Below, piece after piece: positions 36,300-44,572 of a stretch of 64,000 nucleotides of DNA. Under the pieces are notes generated by a model. The model saw only the letters and a list, made by a program, of their open reading frames with translations, ran no database searches and had not been told where the DNA came from. The DNA is from a bacterium (GTDB lineage Bacteria > Planctomycetota > UBA1135 > GCA-002686595), in NCBI GenBank assembly GCA_024226735.1, contig JAAELL010000602.1:46186-110185 (forward strand), read 5' to 3'. Each line of letters begins with the position of its first letter. The stretch's first letter is position 1. The translations under genes were made by a program, and so were the position numbers.

Positions 36300-37526
36300 A
36301 TGAGCCTCACCTACCGCGAAATCGCTTCGGCCGGCGTGCCGATCAAGGCCTGGATCGAGGGTGTGCAGCTCGCGGACAACGCACTCGAGCAGCTCGAGAA
36401 CACCGCCGCGCTGCCCGTCGTCGGCCCGCACGTCGCCGTGATGCCGGACGTGCACTGGGGACTGGGCGCGACCATCGGCAGCGTCATTCCGACGGTCGGC
36501 GCCGTCATTCCGGCCGCGGTCGGCGTCGACATCGGCTGCGGGATGTGCGCCGTGCGCACGACGCTGACGGCGAGCGACTTGCCAGACAACCTCAAGCCGC
36601 TCCGCACGGCGATCGAGCAGGCCGTTCCGCACGGCCGCACCAAGCACGGCGGACGCCGCGACAAGGGCGCGTGGGGCAACGTCCCGCGCCGCCCGGGCAA
36701 CCTGTGGAAGCAGCACCTCGAGTCGCGCTTCGCCGACCTCTGCGAGCGTTACCCCGTGTTCAAGAACACGAACAACATCGGACATCTCGGGACGCTGGGC
36801 ACCGGCAACCACTTCATCGAGGTCTGCCTCGACGAGGCGGACGCAGTCTGGTTCATGCTGCACTCCGGCTCGCGCGGAGTCGGCAACCGCATCGCGTCCG
36901 TGTTCATCGAGCGCGCCAAGAAGGAGATGGAGGACGTCCTCGGCACCCTGCCCGACAAGGACCTCGCGTACCTGCGCGAGGGGACCGCGAGCTTCGACGA
37001 CTACGTCGAGGCCGTCGAGTGGGCCCAGGACTTCGCCCGCATCAACCGACAGGCGATGATGGAGGCCGTGATCGAGGCGGTGACCGGGGTTGCCGGCACG
37101 CCGCGCTTCAAGGCCGACACGTTGGCCGTCAACTGTCACCACAACTACGTCACGCGCGAGCGCCATTTCGGCACCGACTGCCTCGTCACCCGCAAGGGTG
37201 CCGTGCGCGCCGGCGCCGGGGAGCTCGGCATCATCCCGGGCTCGATGGGAGCGAAGAGCTTCATCGTGCGCGGCAAGGGCAACGCGGACAGCTTCGAGTC
37301 GTGCTCGCACGGCGCGGGGCGCGTCATGTCGCGTACCGCCGCCAAGAAGCAGTTCTCGATCGACGACCACATCGAGGCCACCGCGCACGTCGAGTGCCGC
37401 AAGGACGCCGCCGTGATCGACGAGACGCCGATGGCCTACAAGGACATCGAGGCGGTGATGCGCGCACAGGCCGAGCTCGTCGACATCGTGCACACGTTGC
37501 GCCAGGTCGTCTGCGTGAAGGGCTGA
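36300..37526 (+). CDS. rtcB: RNA-splicing ligase RtcB
   Basis: 408 aa. It joins 2',3'-cyclic phosphate (or 3'-phosphate) and 5'-OH RNA ends using GTP and Mn2+. Metal-binding VGVDIGCGM (Cys ligand), FMLHSGSRGVGN, NCHHNY, and the guanylylated His in SCSHGAGRVMSR are all present. The length is typical of short bacterial RtcB. AGGAG about 10 nt before the ATG supports the start. It follows the slipin gene by 63 nt and precedes rtcA by 5 nt. Confidence 0.97.
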   Translation: MSLTYREIASAGVPIKAWIEGVQLADNALEQLENTAALPVVGPHVAVMPDVHWGLGATIGSVIPTVGAVIPAAVGVDIGCGMCAVRTTLTASDLPDNLKPLRTAIEQAVPHGRTKHGGRRDKGAWGNVPRRPGNLWKQHLESRFADLCERYPVFKNTNNIGHLGTLGTGNHFIEVCLDEADAVWFMLHSGSRGVGNRIASVFIERAKKEMEDVLGTLPDKDLAYLREGTASFDDYVEAVEWAQDFARINRQAMMEAVIEAVTGVAGTPRFKADTLAVNCHHNYVTRERHFGTDCLVTRKGAVRAGAGELGIIPGSMGAKSFIVRGKGNADSFESCSHGAGRVMSRTAAKKQFSIDDHIEATAHVECRKDAAVIDETPMAYKDIEAVMRAQAELVDIVHTLRQVVCVKG

Positions 37527-37531
37527 GCACG

Positions 37532-38563
37532 ATGACGAAGATTCGAATCGATGGGCGACGAGGCGAGGGCGGGGGACAGATTCTCCGCTCGAGCCTCGCG
37601 CTCGCCGCGGCGACCGGTACGCCGTTCGAGATCACGAACATCCGTGGCGGCCGCAAGCGTCCCGGACTCCTGCGCCAACACCTGACGGCCGTGCGCGCGG
37701 CGGCCGCCGTCTGCGGCGCGCGGATCGAGGGCGACGAGATCGGCTCGTCCGGCGTGAAGTTCGAGCCCGGCGAGGTGCGTGCGGGTGAGTACGAGTTCTC
37801 GGTCGGCACGGCCGGCAGCGCGATGCTCGTCCTGCAGACCGTTCTGCCGCCACTCTTGCGTGCGGCCGGTCCGAGCGAGCTCCGCCTCGGCGGAGGAACG
37901 CACAACCCCAGCGCACCCGCCTTCGAGTTCCTGGCGCGGACGTTCGCGCCAATGGTCGGACGCATGGGCGGTGAGCTCGCGCTCGAGCTCGTGCGGCCCG
38001 GCTTCTATCCCGCGGGTGGGGGCGAGGTGAACGTGCGCATCGTGCCGGCCGTCGATCCGCGCCCGCTCGTCCTGGAGGAGCGCGGGCCGGAGGGCCGGCA
38101 CGTCGTCGAGATCGGCGCCGCGCACCTGCCCGCGGGGATCGCCGACCGCGAGTGGAAGGCCGTGCAGCGGGTGCTGCACTGGTCGCCCGACGCGCGTGTC
38201 GACGTCGATTTCTCGGAGAGCCGCGGCCCCGGCAACGTGCTCACGATCGTGCTCGCGCACGAGCACGTGACCGAGGTCGTCACCGGCTTCGGGGCGAAGG
38301 GAGTTCCCGCCGAGCGCGTCGCTCGCCGCGCCGCCGGAGTCGCCAAGCGCTACCTCGCCGCACGCGCGCCCGTCGGGATGCACCTCGCCGACCAGCTGCT
38401 CGTGCCCATGGCGCTGCTCGCCGGTGGGCACTTCGATGCGCTTCCGCCGAGCCTGCACACGACGACGAATGTCGACGTCGTGCGCATGTTCCTGGGCGAT
38501 GTGGTTGAATCGGAGGATCTCGGAAGAGGCGACGTGCGCTTCTCGGTGCGCGGGCGCGTTTGA
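37532..38563 (+). CDS. rtcA: RNA 3'-terminal phosphate cyclase
   Basis: 343 aa from the ATG at 37532. It converts RNA 3'-phosphates to 2',3'-cyclic phosphates with ATP, making substrates for RtcB. Signatures: GRRGEGGGQILRSSLALAAA near the N-terminus, RGGRKRPGLLRQHL, GGTHNPSAPAFEF, RPGFYPAGGGEV and the C-terminal HTTTNVD with the catalytic His region. It sits between rtcB and a small unknown gene, all on one strand. Confidence 0.96.
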   Translation: MTKIRIDGRRGEGGGQILRSSLALAAATGTPFEITNIRGGRKRPGLLRQHLTAVRAAAAVCGARIEGDEIGSSGVKFEPGEVRAGEYEFSVGTAGSAMLVLQTVLPPLLRAAGPSELRLGGGTHNPSAPAFEFLARTFAPMVGRMGGELALELVRPGFYPAGGGEVNVRIVPAVDPRPLVLEERGPEGRHVVEIGAAHLPAGIADREWKAVQRVLHWSPDARVDVDFSESRGPGNVLTIVLAHEHVTEVVTGFGAKGVPAERVARRAAGVAKRYLAARAPVGMHLADQLLVPMALLAGGHFDALPPSLHTTTNVDVVRMFLGDVVESEDLGRGDVRFSVRGRV

Positions 38564-38572
38564 AAGGAACCC

Positions 38573-38995
38573 ATGGGCGAACGACTCGAGGACCTCCAGG
38601 AGGCGGCGCGCTGGATCTCGGATGCTCTTCGGTCGTCGGGCTGTGACACCGACTTCTCGCCGAGTAGCGCCTGGGAGATCGAGCGCTTCATGGAGGAAAA
38701 CGCGCAGGACGGCGAGGCCGTAGCTGGCGGGCTCTTGGCTGAGGATATGGGGCCTCGACTGTTCGTGCTGGGCGGGTATCTCGGTGAGCTGTTGCGGCGC
38801 TCGGTCGGAGGTCGATGGCAACCTCCCCGCGACGAACAGGACGAGCTCGGCATCGAGTCGCGCCAGCAGGATGGCGCGCTCGTTTGGCCGATCGAGCGAG
38901 TCGTCAAGCGCTTCAAGAACGGTCCCGAAGATTCTCTCGTCGCGTACTGTGCGACGGCGGGGCTCGACGTTGGTGCCGAGCCCCCGGTGCCATAG
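38573..38995 (+). CDS. Small protein of unknown function in the rtc operon
   Basis: 140 aa. GAAAGGAAC 4-5 nt before the ATG and a 9-nt gap from rtcA indicate co-transcription. It is soluble, acidic and helical: WEIERFMEENAQDGEAVA, LFVLGGYLGELLRRSVGGRW, and WPIERVVKRFKNGPEDSL at the end. The pattern of a GxxxGExxxRRxGGxW stretch followed by a P-x-x-RVxKR stretch recalls DUF3806-like proteins, but I cannot assign it. Its 3' end overlaps the secreted-protein pseudogene on the other strand. Confidence 0.7.
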   Translation: MGERLEDLQEAARWISDALRSSGCDTDFSPSSAWEIERFMEENAQDGEAVAGGLLAEDMGPRLFVLGGYLGELLRRSVGGRWQPPRDEQDELGIESRQQDGALVWPIERVVKRFKNGPEDSLVAYCATAGLDVGAEPPVP

Positions 38996-39313
38996 CTGGA
39001 GGTACCAGGTCTCACCAGGCTGCAGGGCGGTGCTCCCGGCGGGAGTCGGGACCGCTCCGAGGTCGAGTTCCGGAGCGCCCGTGCTCGTGCCTGCGTGGGC
39101 GAAGAGCCTGCCCTGCTGGTCGAGCGTGATGGCGCGGAAGAGCACGCCTCCGACCGACGTCGAGCCGATCGGCACGATGCTGCCGTTGCCTACGTCGAAG
39201 CGGGCCAGGACGTCCGGCGCATCGTAGTCGGGGAGCGTGGTGAAGGCGCTTTGCGCCGCAGCGGACGCACAGAGGAGCGAGTACGCGAGTAATCACGAGG
39301 CAGTGTTTCTCAT
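38940..39313 (-). pseudogene. Degraded small secreted protein with the lineage's C-terminal module
   Basis: Reading from the ATG at 39313 gives MRNTAS, then an in-frame TGA (39293-39295), then LLAYSLLCASAAAQS, which is the rest of a signal peptide in the same frame. The mature part (AFTTLPDYDAPDVLARFDVG, PAGSTALQPGETWYLQLWHR) matches the end of the secreted-protein module (PGxxWxFQxWxRD). At a run of five G the frame is then lost; a one-base shift restores APTSSPAVAQYA, the expected ending. No stop follows in that frame. One nonsense and one frameshift change argue for a true pseudogene. The 3' limit is approximate. Confidence 0.65.
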
Positions 39314-39410
39314 GGCCTGGTCGTGGTTCGAGAAGCGGGAAGAGCAGCCAGGTTGGTCTCCCTCATCCGCCGGCCCGCACGGAGTTACTCGAACTCGACG
39401 GGACTCCACG

Positions 39411-39899
39411 CTACTGAATGGCGCCGCCCTTCCCGAGGGCGCCGCGGATCGAGCCGAGCTGGCCAGCGTGGTACGACTCGTGGAACAGGACAGCCGCGAA
39501 CTGCACGCCGCGCGGTTGCGTCTTGTCCGGGGCGAACAGCTGCGGCACCTCGACCGCGAGGAACGCTTCGTCCGCCTCCTGCAGGAGCCCCGCGATGCGT
39601 TCTTGGCTCGCGTCGAGCAAGCGCGTGAGCTCCTCGAGCTGGACCGCATCCGACCCTGGGCCGATGGGCTCCGCGCCGCGGCCGTAGAGCTTCGCCGAAG
39701 CCTCGTCCAGCGGCGGATCGGCATCGAAGTGCTTCGTGAACGAGCCGCGCGAATTGACGATGTGGCCGAGCACCCAGTTGATCCCGTTGCCGCCGTTCTG
39801 CGGGCGCTCGAGGCTATCGGCGTGCGTGATGCCCTCGAGGTTCTTCGTGATCGAGTAGTGCGTGAAACCGAGCTGGGTGAGGAGGGCTTGCTTGATCAT
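39411..39899 (-). CDS. DinB-like four-helix protein (first of pair)
   Basis: 162 aa from the ATG at 39899, 4 nt after the stop of the upstream DinB-like gene. DinB/DfsB-type four-helix bundle with spaced metal-type histidines (NWVLGHIVNSR, ESYHAGQLGSIRGALG). Proteins of this fold are thiol-dependent transferases or stress-induced metal hydrolases; the specific role is unknown. An in-frame region further upstream to 40019 is part of the neighbouring gene. Confidence 0.8.
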   Translation of the reverse strand: MIKQALLTQLGFTHYSITKNLEGITHADSLERPQNGGNGINWVLGHIVNSRGSFTKHFDADPPLDEASAKLYGRGAEPIGPGSDAVQLEELTRLLDASQERIAGLLQEADEAFLAVEVPQLFAPDKTQPRGVQFAAVLFHESYHAGQLGSIRGALGKGGAIQ

Positions 39900-39903
39900 C
39901 CTG

Positions 39904-40446
39904 TCATCGTAATGCGGCCGCCACGTCGCGTACGATCGCGAGGTGATGGTGCGCATGCAATTGCGCGAAGCGCAGCCACTGCAAAGCGTCGAGCGGGCCG
40001 AGGACCTGGTGCGGAACACGTCCCTTACCCGCTACGATCGAGCCCGCGTTCCCGCGCAGCCCGCGCACCGTCTCGCGGTTGCGCTCCATCTCCTCGTCGA
40101 GGAACGCGCGGTCGACCTCGTCCGGCGGCGTCACCATGCGCGGCGCCTTGGACTCGCCGCGCGGGTAGCGGCCTTCGCGCAACACGCGCAGCGCGAGCTC
40201 AGTCGGCTCGCCCTCGTGCACGATCAAGAGGCCCTTGCCGGTCTGCAGCGACTGCACGTTGCGCAACGCGAGGTCGGTCGCGAGCGCGACGTGGTAGAGG
40301 TGCTGCGCGCACGACCAGCCGGAGACGCCGGGCGCGTGGCGGTCGAGCGCGTCGTGCGTGCGCCGCAGCTCGGCGAAGGCGTCGAGCGCGGCGTCGAGCT
40401 CGCGGATCTCGTGCTTGGGGACGATGGGTTGCTGGGGCTCGCTCAT
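39904..40446 (-). CDS. DinB-like / DUF1569-type protein (second of pair)
   Basis: 180 aa. Helical bundle with SGWSCAQHLYHVALATDLAL near residue 45 and a C-terminal LRFAQLHAHHHLAIVRDV, the histidine positions expected in DinB_2/DUF1569 proteins. It is the first gene of a two-gene unit with the preceding DinB-like entry, separated by 4 nt. The function is not known; it is probably a cytosolic metalloprotein. Confidence 0.75.
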   Translation of the reverse strand: MSEPQQPIVPKHEIRELDAALDAFAELRRTHDALDRHAPGVSGWSCAQHLYHVALATDLALRNVQSLQTGKGLLIVHEGEPTELALRVLREGRYPRGESKAPRMVTPPDEVDRAFLDEEMERNRETVRGLRGNAGSIVAGKGRVPHQVLGPLDALQWLRFAQLHAHHHLAIVRDVAAALR

Positions 40447-40525
40447 CGGGAGAAGGTGTAGCCCCTGGCGGCGGAATCTGCAATCCGCGGAGCCCGCCGA
40501 GGCGGTATGATCGGCCCCCGAACGT

Positions 40526-40602
40526 GGGCCCTTAGCTCAGTTGGTTAGAGCAGTCGACTCATAATCGATTAGTCGTAGGTTCGAGTCCTACAGGGCCCAC
40601 CA
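40526..40602 (+). tRNA. tRNA-Ile with CAT anticodon (lysidine type)
   Basis: 77 nt including encoded CCA (40600-40602). Acceptor GGGCCCT/AGGGCCC, D-arm GCTCAGTTGGTTAGAGC, anticodon loop CTCATAA, T-arm GTAGGTTCGAGTCCTAC, discriminator A. CAT would read AUG, but the CTCATAATCG context and the overall sequence match tRNA-Ile2 (E. coli ileX/ileY), in which C34 is changed to lysidine and AUA is read, rather than Met tRNAs. All helices pair. Confidence 0.93.
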
Positions 40603-40782
40603 CACCGGTTTCCGGCCTCCGTCAGGGAAGGCATGACGAGGCGTGAACTGACGGGTTCTTGCCACGGGCGACCGGGGCAAGGACTACGACGTCACCGTTT
40701 CAGAGAGCGTCTGATGGTGCGATCGCGAGTGCCGCAGTCCTGACCGCGGCGTGGTGCTTTTGGAAGGGCGAGGAGTGGCTCT
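40603..40782. other. Intergenic, nothing recognised
   Basis: 180 nt between the tRNA and the 3' end of the VOC gene. No repeat, terminator hairpin with U-run, or coding signal stands out. Confidence 0.3.
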
Positions 40783-41310
40783 TCACTGGCGGCGTTCTCG
40801 TCGCGGTGAGCGCAATCGTGATGCTTCGCGATCGGGAGCGGTCTTGGCACGTCCACCCGAGAACGCGGCCGCGGCGCGCGCTTCCATGTCGGCCGGCGAA
40901 ACGTCCTCGATGTGCGTCGCGATCGACCAGCTGTGGCCGAAGGGGTCGCGGACGATCCCGTAGCGGTCGCCCCAGAACATGTCGGCGAGGGGCATGACGA
41001 CCTTGGCCCCCGCTTGCGTCGCTTGCGCGAAGAGCGCATCGACGTCCTCGACGAACAGGTGCACCGTCACCGGCGACGGGCGCTCCTTGTCGGGCCCGAC
41101 GCGGCCGTGCTCGGGCAACTCATCGGCGAGCATCACCATCGAGTCGCCGATGCGGATGGCGGCGTGCATCAGCTTGCCGTTGGCTTCGTGGCGCGAGACC
41201 TCCTGCGCTCCGAACGCCTTGACGTAGAAGTCGATCGCGGCGGCGGCGCCCTTGGCGACGAGGTGCGGGGTCACTGTGTGGAATCCTTCAGGGACGGGAC
41301 GTAGGGACAT
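40783..41310 (-). CDS. VOC superfamily (PhnB/glyoxalase-like) protein
   Basis: 175 aa. GGAGGAAG just before the ATG supports the start. The vicinal-oxygen-chelate fold is seen in VTPHLVAKGAAAAIDFYVKAFGAQEV, shown here by its ends VTPHLVAKGA and DFYVKAFGA, then HAAIRIGDSMVMLAD, TVHLFVEDVDALFAQA and GDRYGIVRDPFGHSWSIATH. This is the PhnB-like branch, whose members are often dimeric with unknown substrates. The last ~25 Arg-rich residues are atypical and may be a C-terminal extension after loss of the original stop. Confidence 0.85.
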   Translation of the reverse strand: MSLRPVPEGFHTVTPHLVAKGAAAAIDFYVKAFGAQEVSRHEANGKLMHAAIRIGDSMVMLADELPEHGRVGPDKERPSPVTVHLFVEDVDALFAQATQAGAKVVMPLADMFWGDRYGIVRDPFGHSWSIATHIEDVSPADMEARAAAAFSGGRAKTAPDREASRLRSPRRERRQ

Positions 41311-41356
41311 ACTTCCTCCAGGGAGTCAGAGACAAACGAGTTCAGGTTTGGTTGCG

Positions 41357-42319
41357 CTAGCGGCCGGATGATTCCGGCGCGTACTTGGCGGCTTCGTCGG
41401 GCTTGCCCCAGGCCGTGTAGAGCTCGGACAAGATGCGGCGCGTCGCGGCGGTCTCGCTGTGCCGCGGGCCGAGCTGGTTTGCGATGATCTCGAGCGCGGG
41501 CACGAGCAGCGACTCGGCTTCGTCGTACCAGTCGAGCGCGGCGAATCCGCGCGCGACGCGGATCGTGACGATCGTGTTCCACCACGACGCACGCTGGGGC
41601 TGCGAGCGCATCAGCTCGGCCGCGCGCCGCGACTGCGCGAAGGCCTCCTGCTCCTCGCTGCGCCGGTGGGCCGCCAGGGCGCGCAGGACGTGCGCCTCGG
41701 CGCGCCCGTAGAGCAACTCGTCGTCGACGGTCTCGAGCACGGCCAGTGCCGCGCTGGCCATCTTCTCGAGGACGTCGCTGCTGCGCTCGGCCTGCGCGAC
41801 CGCGTTCGTCCAGCCCATCACGTAGCGTGCGACGATCAGCGAGCGTGGCTCGTCCGGCTCGAGCTCCTCGCTCCACGCAGCGCTCAACTCGGCGAACGGT
41901 CCCTCGAGTTGCTGCGCTTGCAGAGTGCCCGGGCGGGTCGAGTAGCCGATGACGCCACACAGCGCATCCAGCTCGGTGATCGCGGCCTTCAGGCGCGCGT
42001 GCTCGGGACCGAACGCGTGGTTGCCCAGCGTCCAGGGCGGAACGACCCAGCTCGTGCGTACGGCGTTCGCGAGCGCATCTCGGTACGGCCGGGCGTCGTC
42101 TTCGCGTCCCTGGCGGGCGTACAGGGGGACGAGCCGCGTGTTCGAGTCGTACACGTAGAAGTTCGTCGGGTCGCCCATCGTCGCCGCGATCTTCGCGTGC
42201 CCCTCGAGGAGCAGCGGCTCGGCCTCGGCGAAGCGTCCCTGTTCGACCAGGTTCGCGCCCAGCTGCGAGCGCGCGAGCGCGACGTGAAAGCTGTCGTCTC
42301 CGTAGACCTCGCGCAGCAT
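41357..42319 (-). CDS. TPR protein, likely truncated Ser/Thr kinase C-terminus
   Basis: 320 aa from the only usable ATG (42319). TPR-like repeats (SQLGANLVEQGRFAEAEPLL, ETAATRRILSELYTAWGKPDEA) and the spacing of the GR-x-x-EAE units are those of the C-terminal half of planctomycete protein kinases. No kinase domain, membrane helix or signal peptide is present. Coding character continues slightly upstream (REAEGRIVESVAM) without a start, then runs into the terminator hairpin of the upstream gene. I favour a 5'-truncated remnant, though a short TPR protein is possible. Confidence 0.55.
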   Translation of the reverse strand: MLREVYGDDSFHVALARSQLGANLVEQGRFAEAEPLLLEGHAKIAATMGDPTNFYVYDSNTRLVPLYARQGREDDARPYRDALANAVRTSWVVPPWTLGNHAFGPEHARLKAAITELDALCGVIGYSTRPGTLQAQQLEGPFAELSAAWSEELEPDEPRSLIVARYVMGWTNAVAQAERSSDVLEKMASAALAVLETVDDELLYGRAEAHVLRALAAHRRSEEQEAFAQSRRAAELMRSQPQRASWWNTIVTIRVARGFAALDWYDEAESLLVPALEIIANQLGPRHSETAATRRILSELYTAWGKPDEAAKYAPESSGR

Positions 42320-42465
42320 CGCGACCGACTCGACGATGCGCCCTTCGGCCTCGCGCGGACGGTGGACTCGGGCGTGCAATCGATGTATCCGCGGGGCGAG
42401 TGCTCGTCGGGTACGCCCACCACTCGAGCACGCTCGCCGTGACCTTCGCTCCCTGAAACGGGAGA

Positions 42466-42497
42466 CGGCGGCGCCGGGATCGCTCCCGGCGCCGCCG
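42466..42497 (-). terminator. Strong hairpin after the coiled-coil gene
   Basis: A perfect 14-bp stem CGGCGGCGCCGGGA/TCCCGGCGCCGCCG closes a 4-nt loop, 27 nt downstream of the stop at 42524 on the minus strand. It is followed by CTCCCGTTTC and not a long U-run, so factor-independent termination is likely but not certain. Confidence 0.6.
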
Positions 42498-42523
42498 CGC
42501 ACCTCCTCGTCCAACGTGACCGG

Positions 42524-44476
42524 TCAGCTCTTCTTGCGGCCGGTGGTCGACTTGGGCTTCGCCTTGGTCTTGCGCTTCGCCTTGGGCTTCTCTTCGAGGG
42601 TCTTGGAGAGGTCGTCGACCGCGTCCTTGAGCGGCTCGAGGTCGGCGACGCACTGCTCGAGGCGAGTGATCTCCTTCTCCTTCTCGGCGAGCGCGTCCTC
42701 GTAGCGCTGCTGGAGCTCGCCCATCACGGTCTCGTGACGCTCCATGTCCTCGGCGCTGAGGGTGTTCTCCTCGGCGACGCGCAGGAGCTCGGTCATCGAG
42801 GCCTGCTCGAACGCGTGCTCGGCGCGCGCTTCGGCGGCTTCGGATTCGAGGTCGGTCACGCGCTCGCGCGTGCCTTTGAGCGAATCGATCAGTGACTCGA
42901 CCGAGTCGAACAGCGGCGTCAGCTCGTTGGAGATGCCGGTCAGCGCGTCGACCTCCTCGGTCAGCGACTGCTCGCGCTCCAGCGCGAAAGCCTCGAGGCG
43001 CGTGAGCTGCTCGTCCTGGCGATCGCTCTCCGAGGCCAGCTCGTCGATCTCCGATGCGCACTCCTGCAGGAGCTTCTGGCGCGCATCGCGCTCGGCGGCG
43101 ACCACCTTGGGGTCGGCGCCGAGCTCACGGATCGCGTCCTCGCGCTCGGCGAGCTCCGTCTCGAGGTTCTTTGCCCGTGTCGCGTTGCGCTTGGCGTTGC
43201 GTTCGAGCTTGGTGCAGCGATCGCGCAAGCCACCGATCTCCTCGGCCGCGGGCTCGAGCTCGACGATGCGCTGGCGCAGCTCTTCCTGCTTTGCCTCGTG
43301 CTCAGCGACGGCGCGCTCCGACTCGACGCGCAGGCGCTCCGCGTCTTCGGCGTGGATCGCGCGCAGTGACTCGAGCTCTTCGTTGAGCTCGTCCTGACGC
43401 TTGGCGAGCTCCGCTTCCAGCTCCTCGTTGCGCTCGCGCATCCCCTCCTCGCGGTCGAAGATGGTGCGCGAAGCGTTCTGCGCCGCCTCGACCTGCTGGC
43501 TGAGCGTCGTGACCTGGTGTTCGGCTGCGCTGACTCGGTCTTCGGCGACCTCGGCGCGGCTGACCGCGGCGTCGACTTCGGCCTGTGCCGTGTGTGCGCG
43601 GGTCTCGCTCGCCGCGAGGCTCGATCGAAGCTCGCGGACGGACTCGGCGTGGAGCTCACGCTCTTCCGCGAGGCGCGCCTCGGCCGTGTCGCAGCGCACC
43701 ATCAGCTCCTGCAGCCGCTCGTCGGAGCTCTCGAGCTGGTTCTCGAGCGGCGCGAACTGCTCGACCTCCGGGTCGTCGCAGAGATCGGTGAGGGAGCCAA
43801 AGCCCTCGTCATCGCCCGCGTCCGCTTCGAATGCAGCCGCCGCGTTCTGGGCGCGTTCCGCCTCGAGCTCGGACTGCACGGCGTCGACCTGACGCTGCAA
43901 CTCGTCAGCGCGCTCGCGCGTCGTCGTGAGCTCGGCCGCCTGGGGCTCCAGCTCGGCGACGCGGCGCTCGAGCCGGTCGACCTCGGTGTTCTGGGTGTTC
44001 TGCGAGTCTTCGCGCGAGGCCCGGACGCGCTCCATCTCGGCTTGGTGCTCGTCGTGCAGTCGTGCGATCTCGACCTGCAGCTCCTCGACGCGCTGGGACT
44101 GGTCGTCGATCTCGACGCGCTTCTCCTCTTGCAGCTCGGCGATGCGGATCGTCGCCTGCGCGAGCTCGGAGCGCGTGCGCGCCTGTGTGTCGGAGAGCGA
44201 CGTCTTCATCTCCCGCGTGAGCTGGGCGATGCGGTTGTCCTTCTCGGCGATTCTGCCCTGCGTCTCCTCCTCGAGCCGATCGAACTGGTCGATGACGCGC
44301 TTCACGCGCTCCTCGAGGTCGAGGTACGTTGCGTAGTGCTCGTCGACGCGAGTCTTCATCTGACGCGCCAGACGCTTGCGTTCGCGTGAATCCTCACTTC
44401 CCTGCTTCTTCGCGGCGACGAGATAACCGCCCAAGCCGACCAGGCCAGAGACGAACAGGATGGGGGTCAACGACAT
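42524..44476 (-). CDS. Membrane-anchored coiled-coil protein
   Basis: 650 aa. One N-terminal membrane helix (TPILFVSGLVGLGGYLVA), then almost entirely heptad-patterned, charged coiled coil to about residue 620, and a basic tail (PKAKRKTKAKPKS). Recurrent ELEP/DLEP turns (VAELEPQAAEL, IVELEPAAEEI, VADLEPLKDAV) also occur in the larger protein at 52785-55784, which has the same N-terminal anchor plan, so the two are probably distant paralogues. A structural role at the cell envelope or in linking membrane and nucleoid (basic tail) is plausible but not shown. Confidence 0.8.
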   Translation of the reverse strand: MSLTPILFVSGLVGLGGYLVAAKKQGSEDSRERKRLARQMKTRVDEHYATYLDLEERVKRVIDQFDRLEEETQGRIAEKDNRIAQLTREMKTSLSDTQARTRSELAQATIRIAELQEEKRVEIDDQSQRVEELQVEIARLHDEHQAEMERVRASREDSQNTQNTEVDRLERRVAELEPQAAELTTTRERADELQRQVDAVQSELEAERAQNAAAAFEADAGDDEGFGSLTDLCDDPEVEQFAPLENQLESSDERLQELMVRCDTAEARLAEERELHAESVRELRSSLAASETRAHTAQAEVDAAVSRAEVAEDRVSAAEHQVTTLSQQVEAAQNASRTIFDREEGMRERNEELEAELAKRQDELNEELESLRAIHAEDAERLRVESERAVAEHEAKQEELRQRIVELEPAAEEIGGLRDRCTKLERNAKRNATRAKNLETELAEREDAIRELGADPKVVAAERDARQKLLQECASEIDELASESDRQDEQLTRLEAFALEREQSLTEEVDALTGISNELTPLFDSVESLIDSLKGTRERVTDLESEAAEARAEHAFEQASMTELLRVAEENTLSAEDMERHETVMGELQQRYEDALAEKEKEITRLEQCVADLEPLKDAVDDLSKTLEEKPKAKRKTKAKPKSTTGRKKS

Positions 44477-44572
44477 GTTGGATCCGGGGTAGAGAGGGGA
44501 GGCTAGAAAAGCTACTTCCTACTCGGATGCCGCCAGGGGGCTTTTTGAGCCCGATCCAGGAACGTTTGATGA

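Noticed and set aside
39293..39295. In-frame TGA as selenocysteine or programmed read-through
   Set aside because: It lies in a signal peptide, no SECIS-like element is seen, and a second frameshift lesion is present; pseudogenisation explains both.
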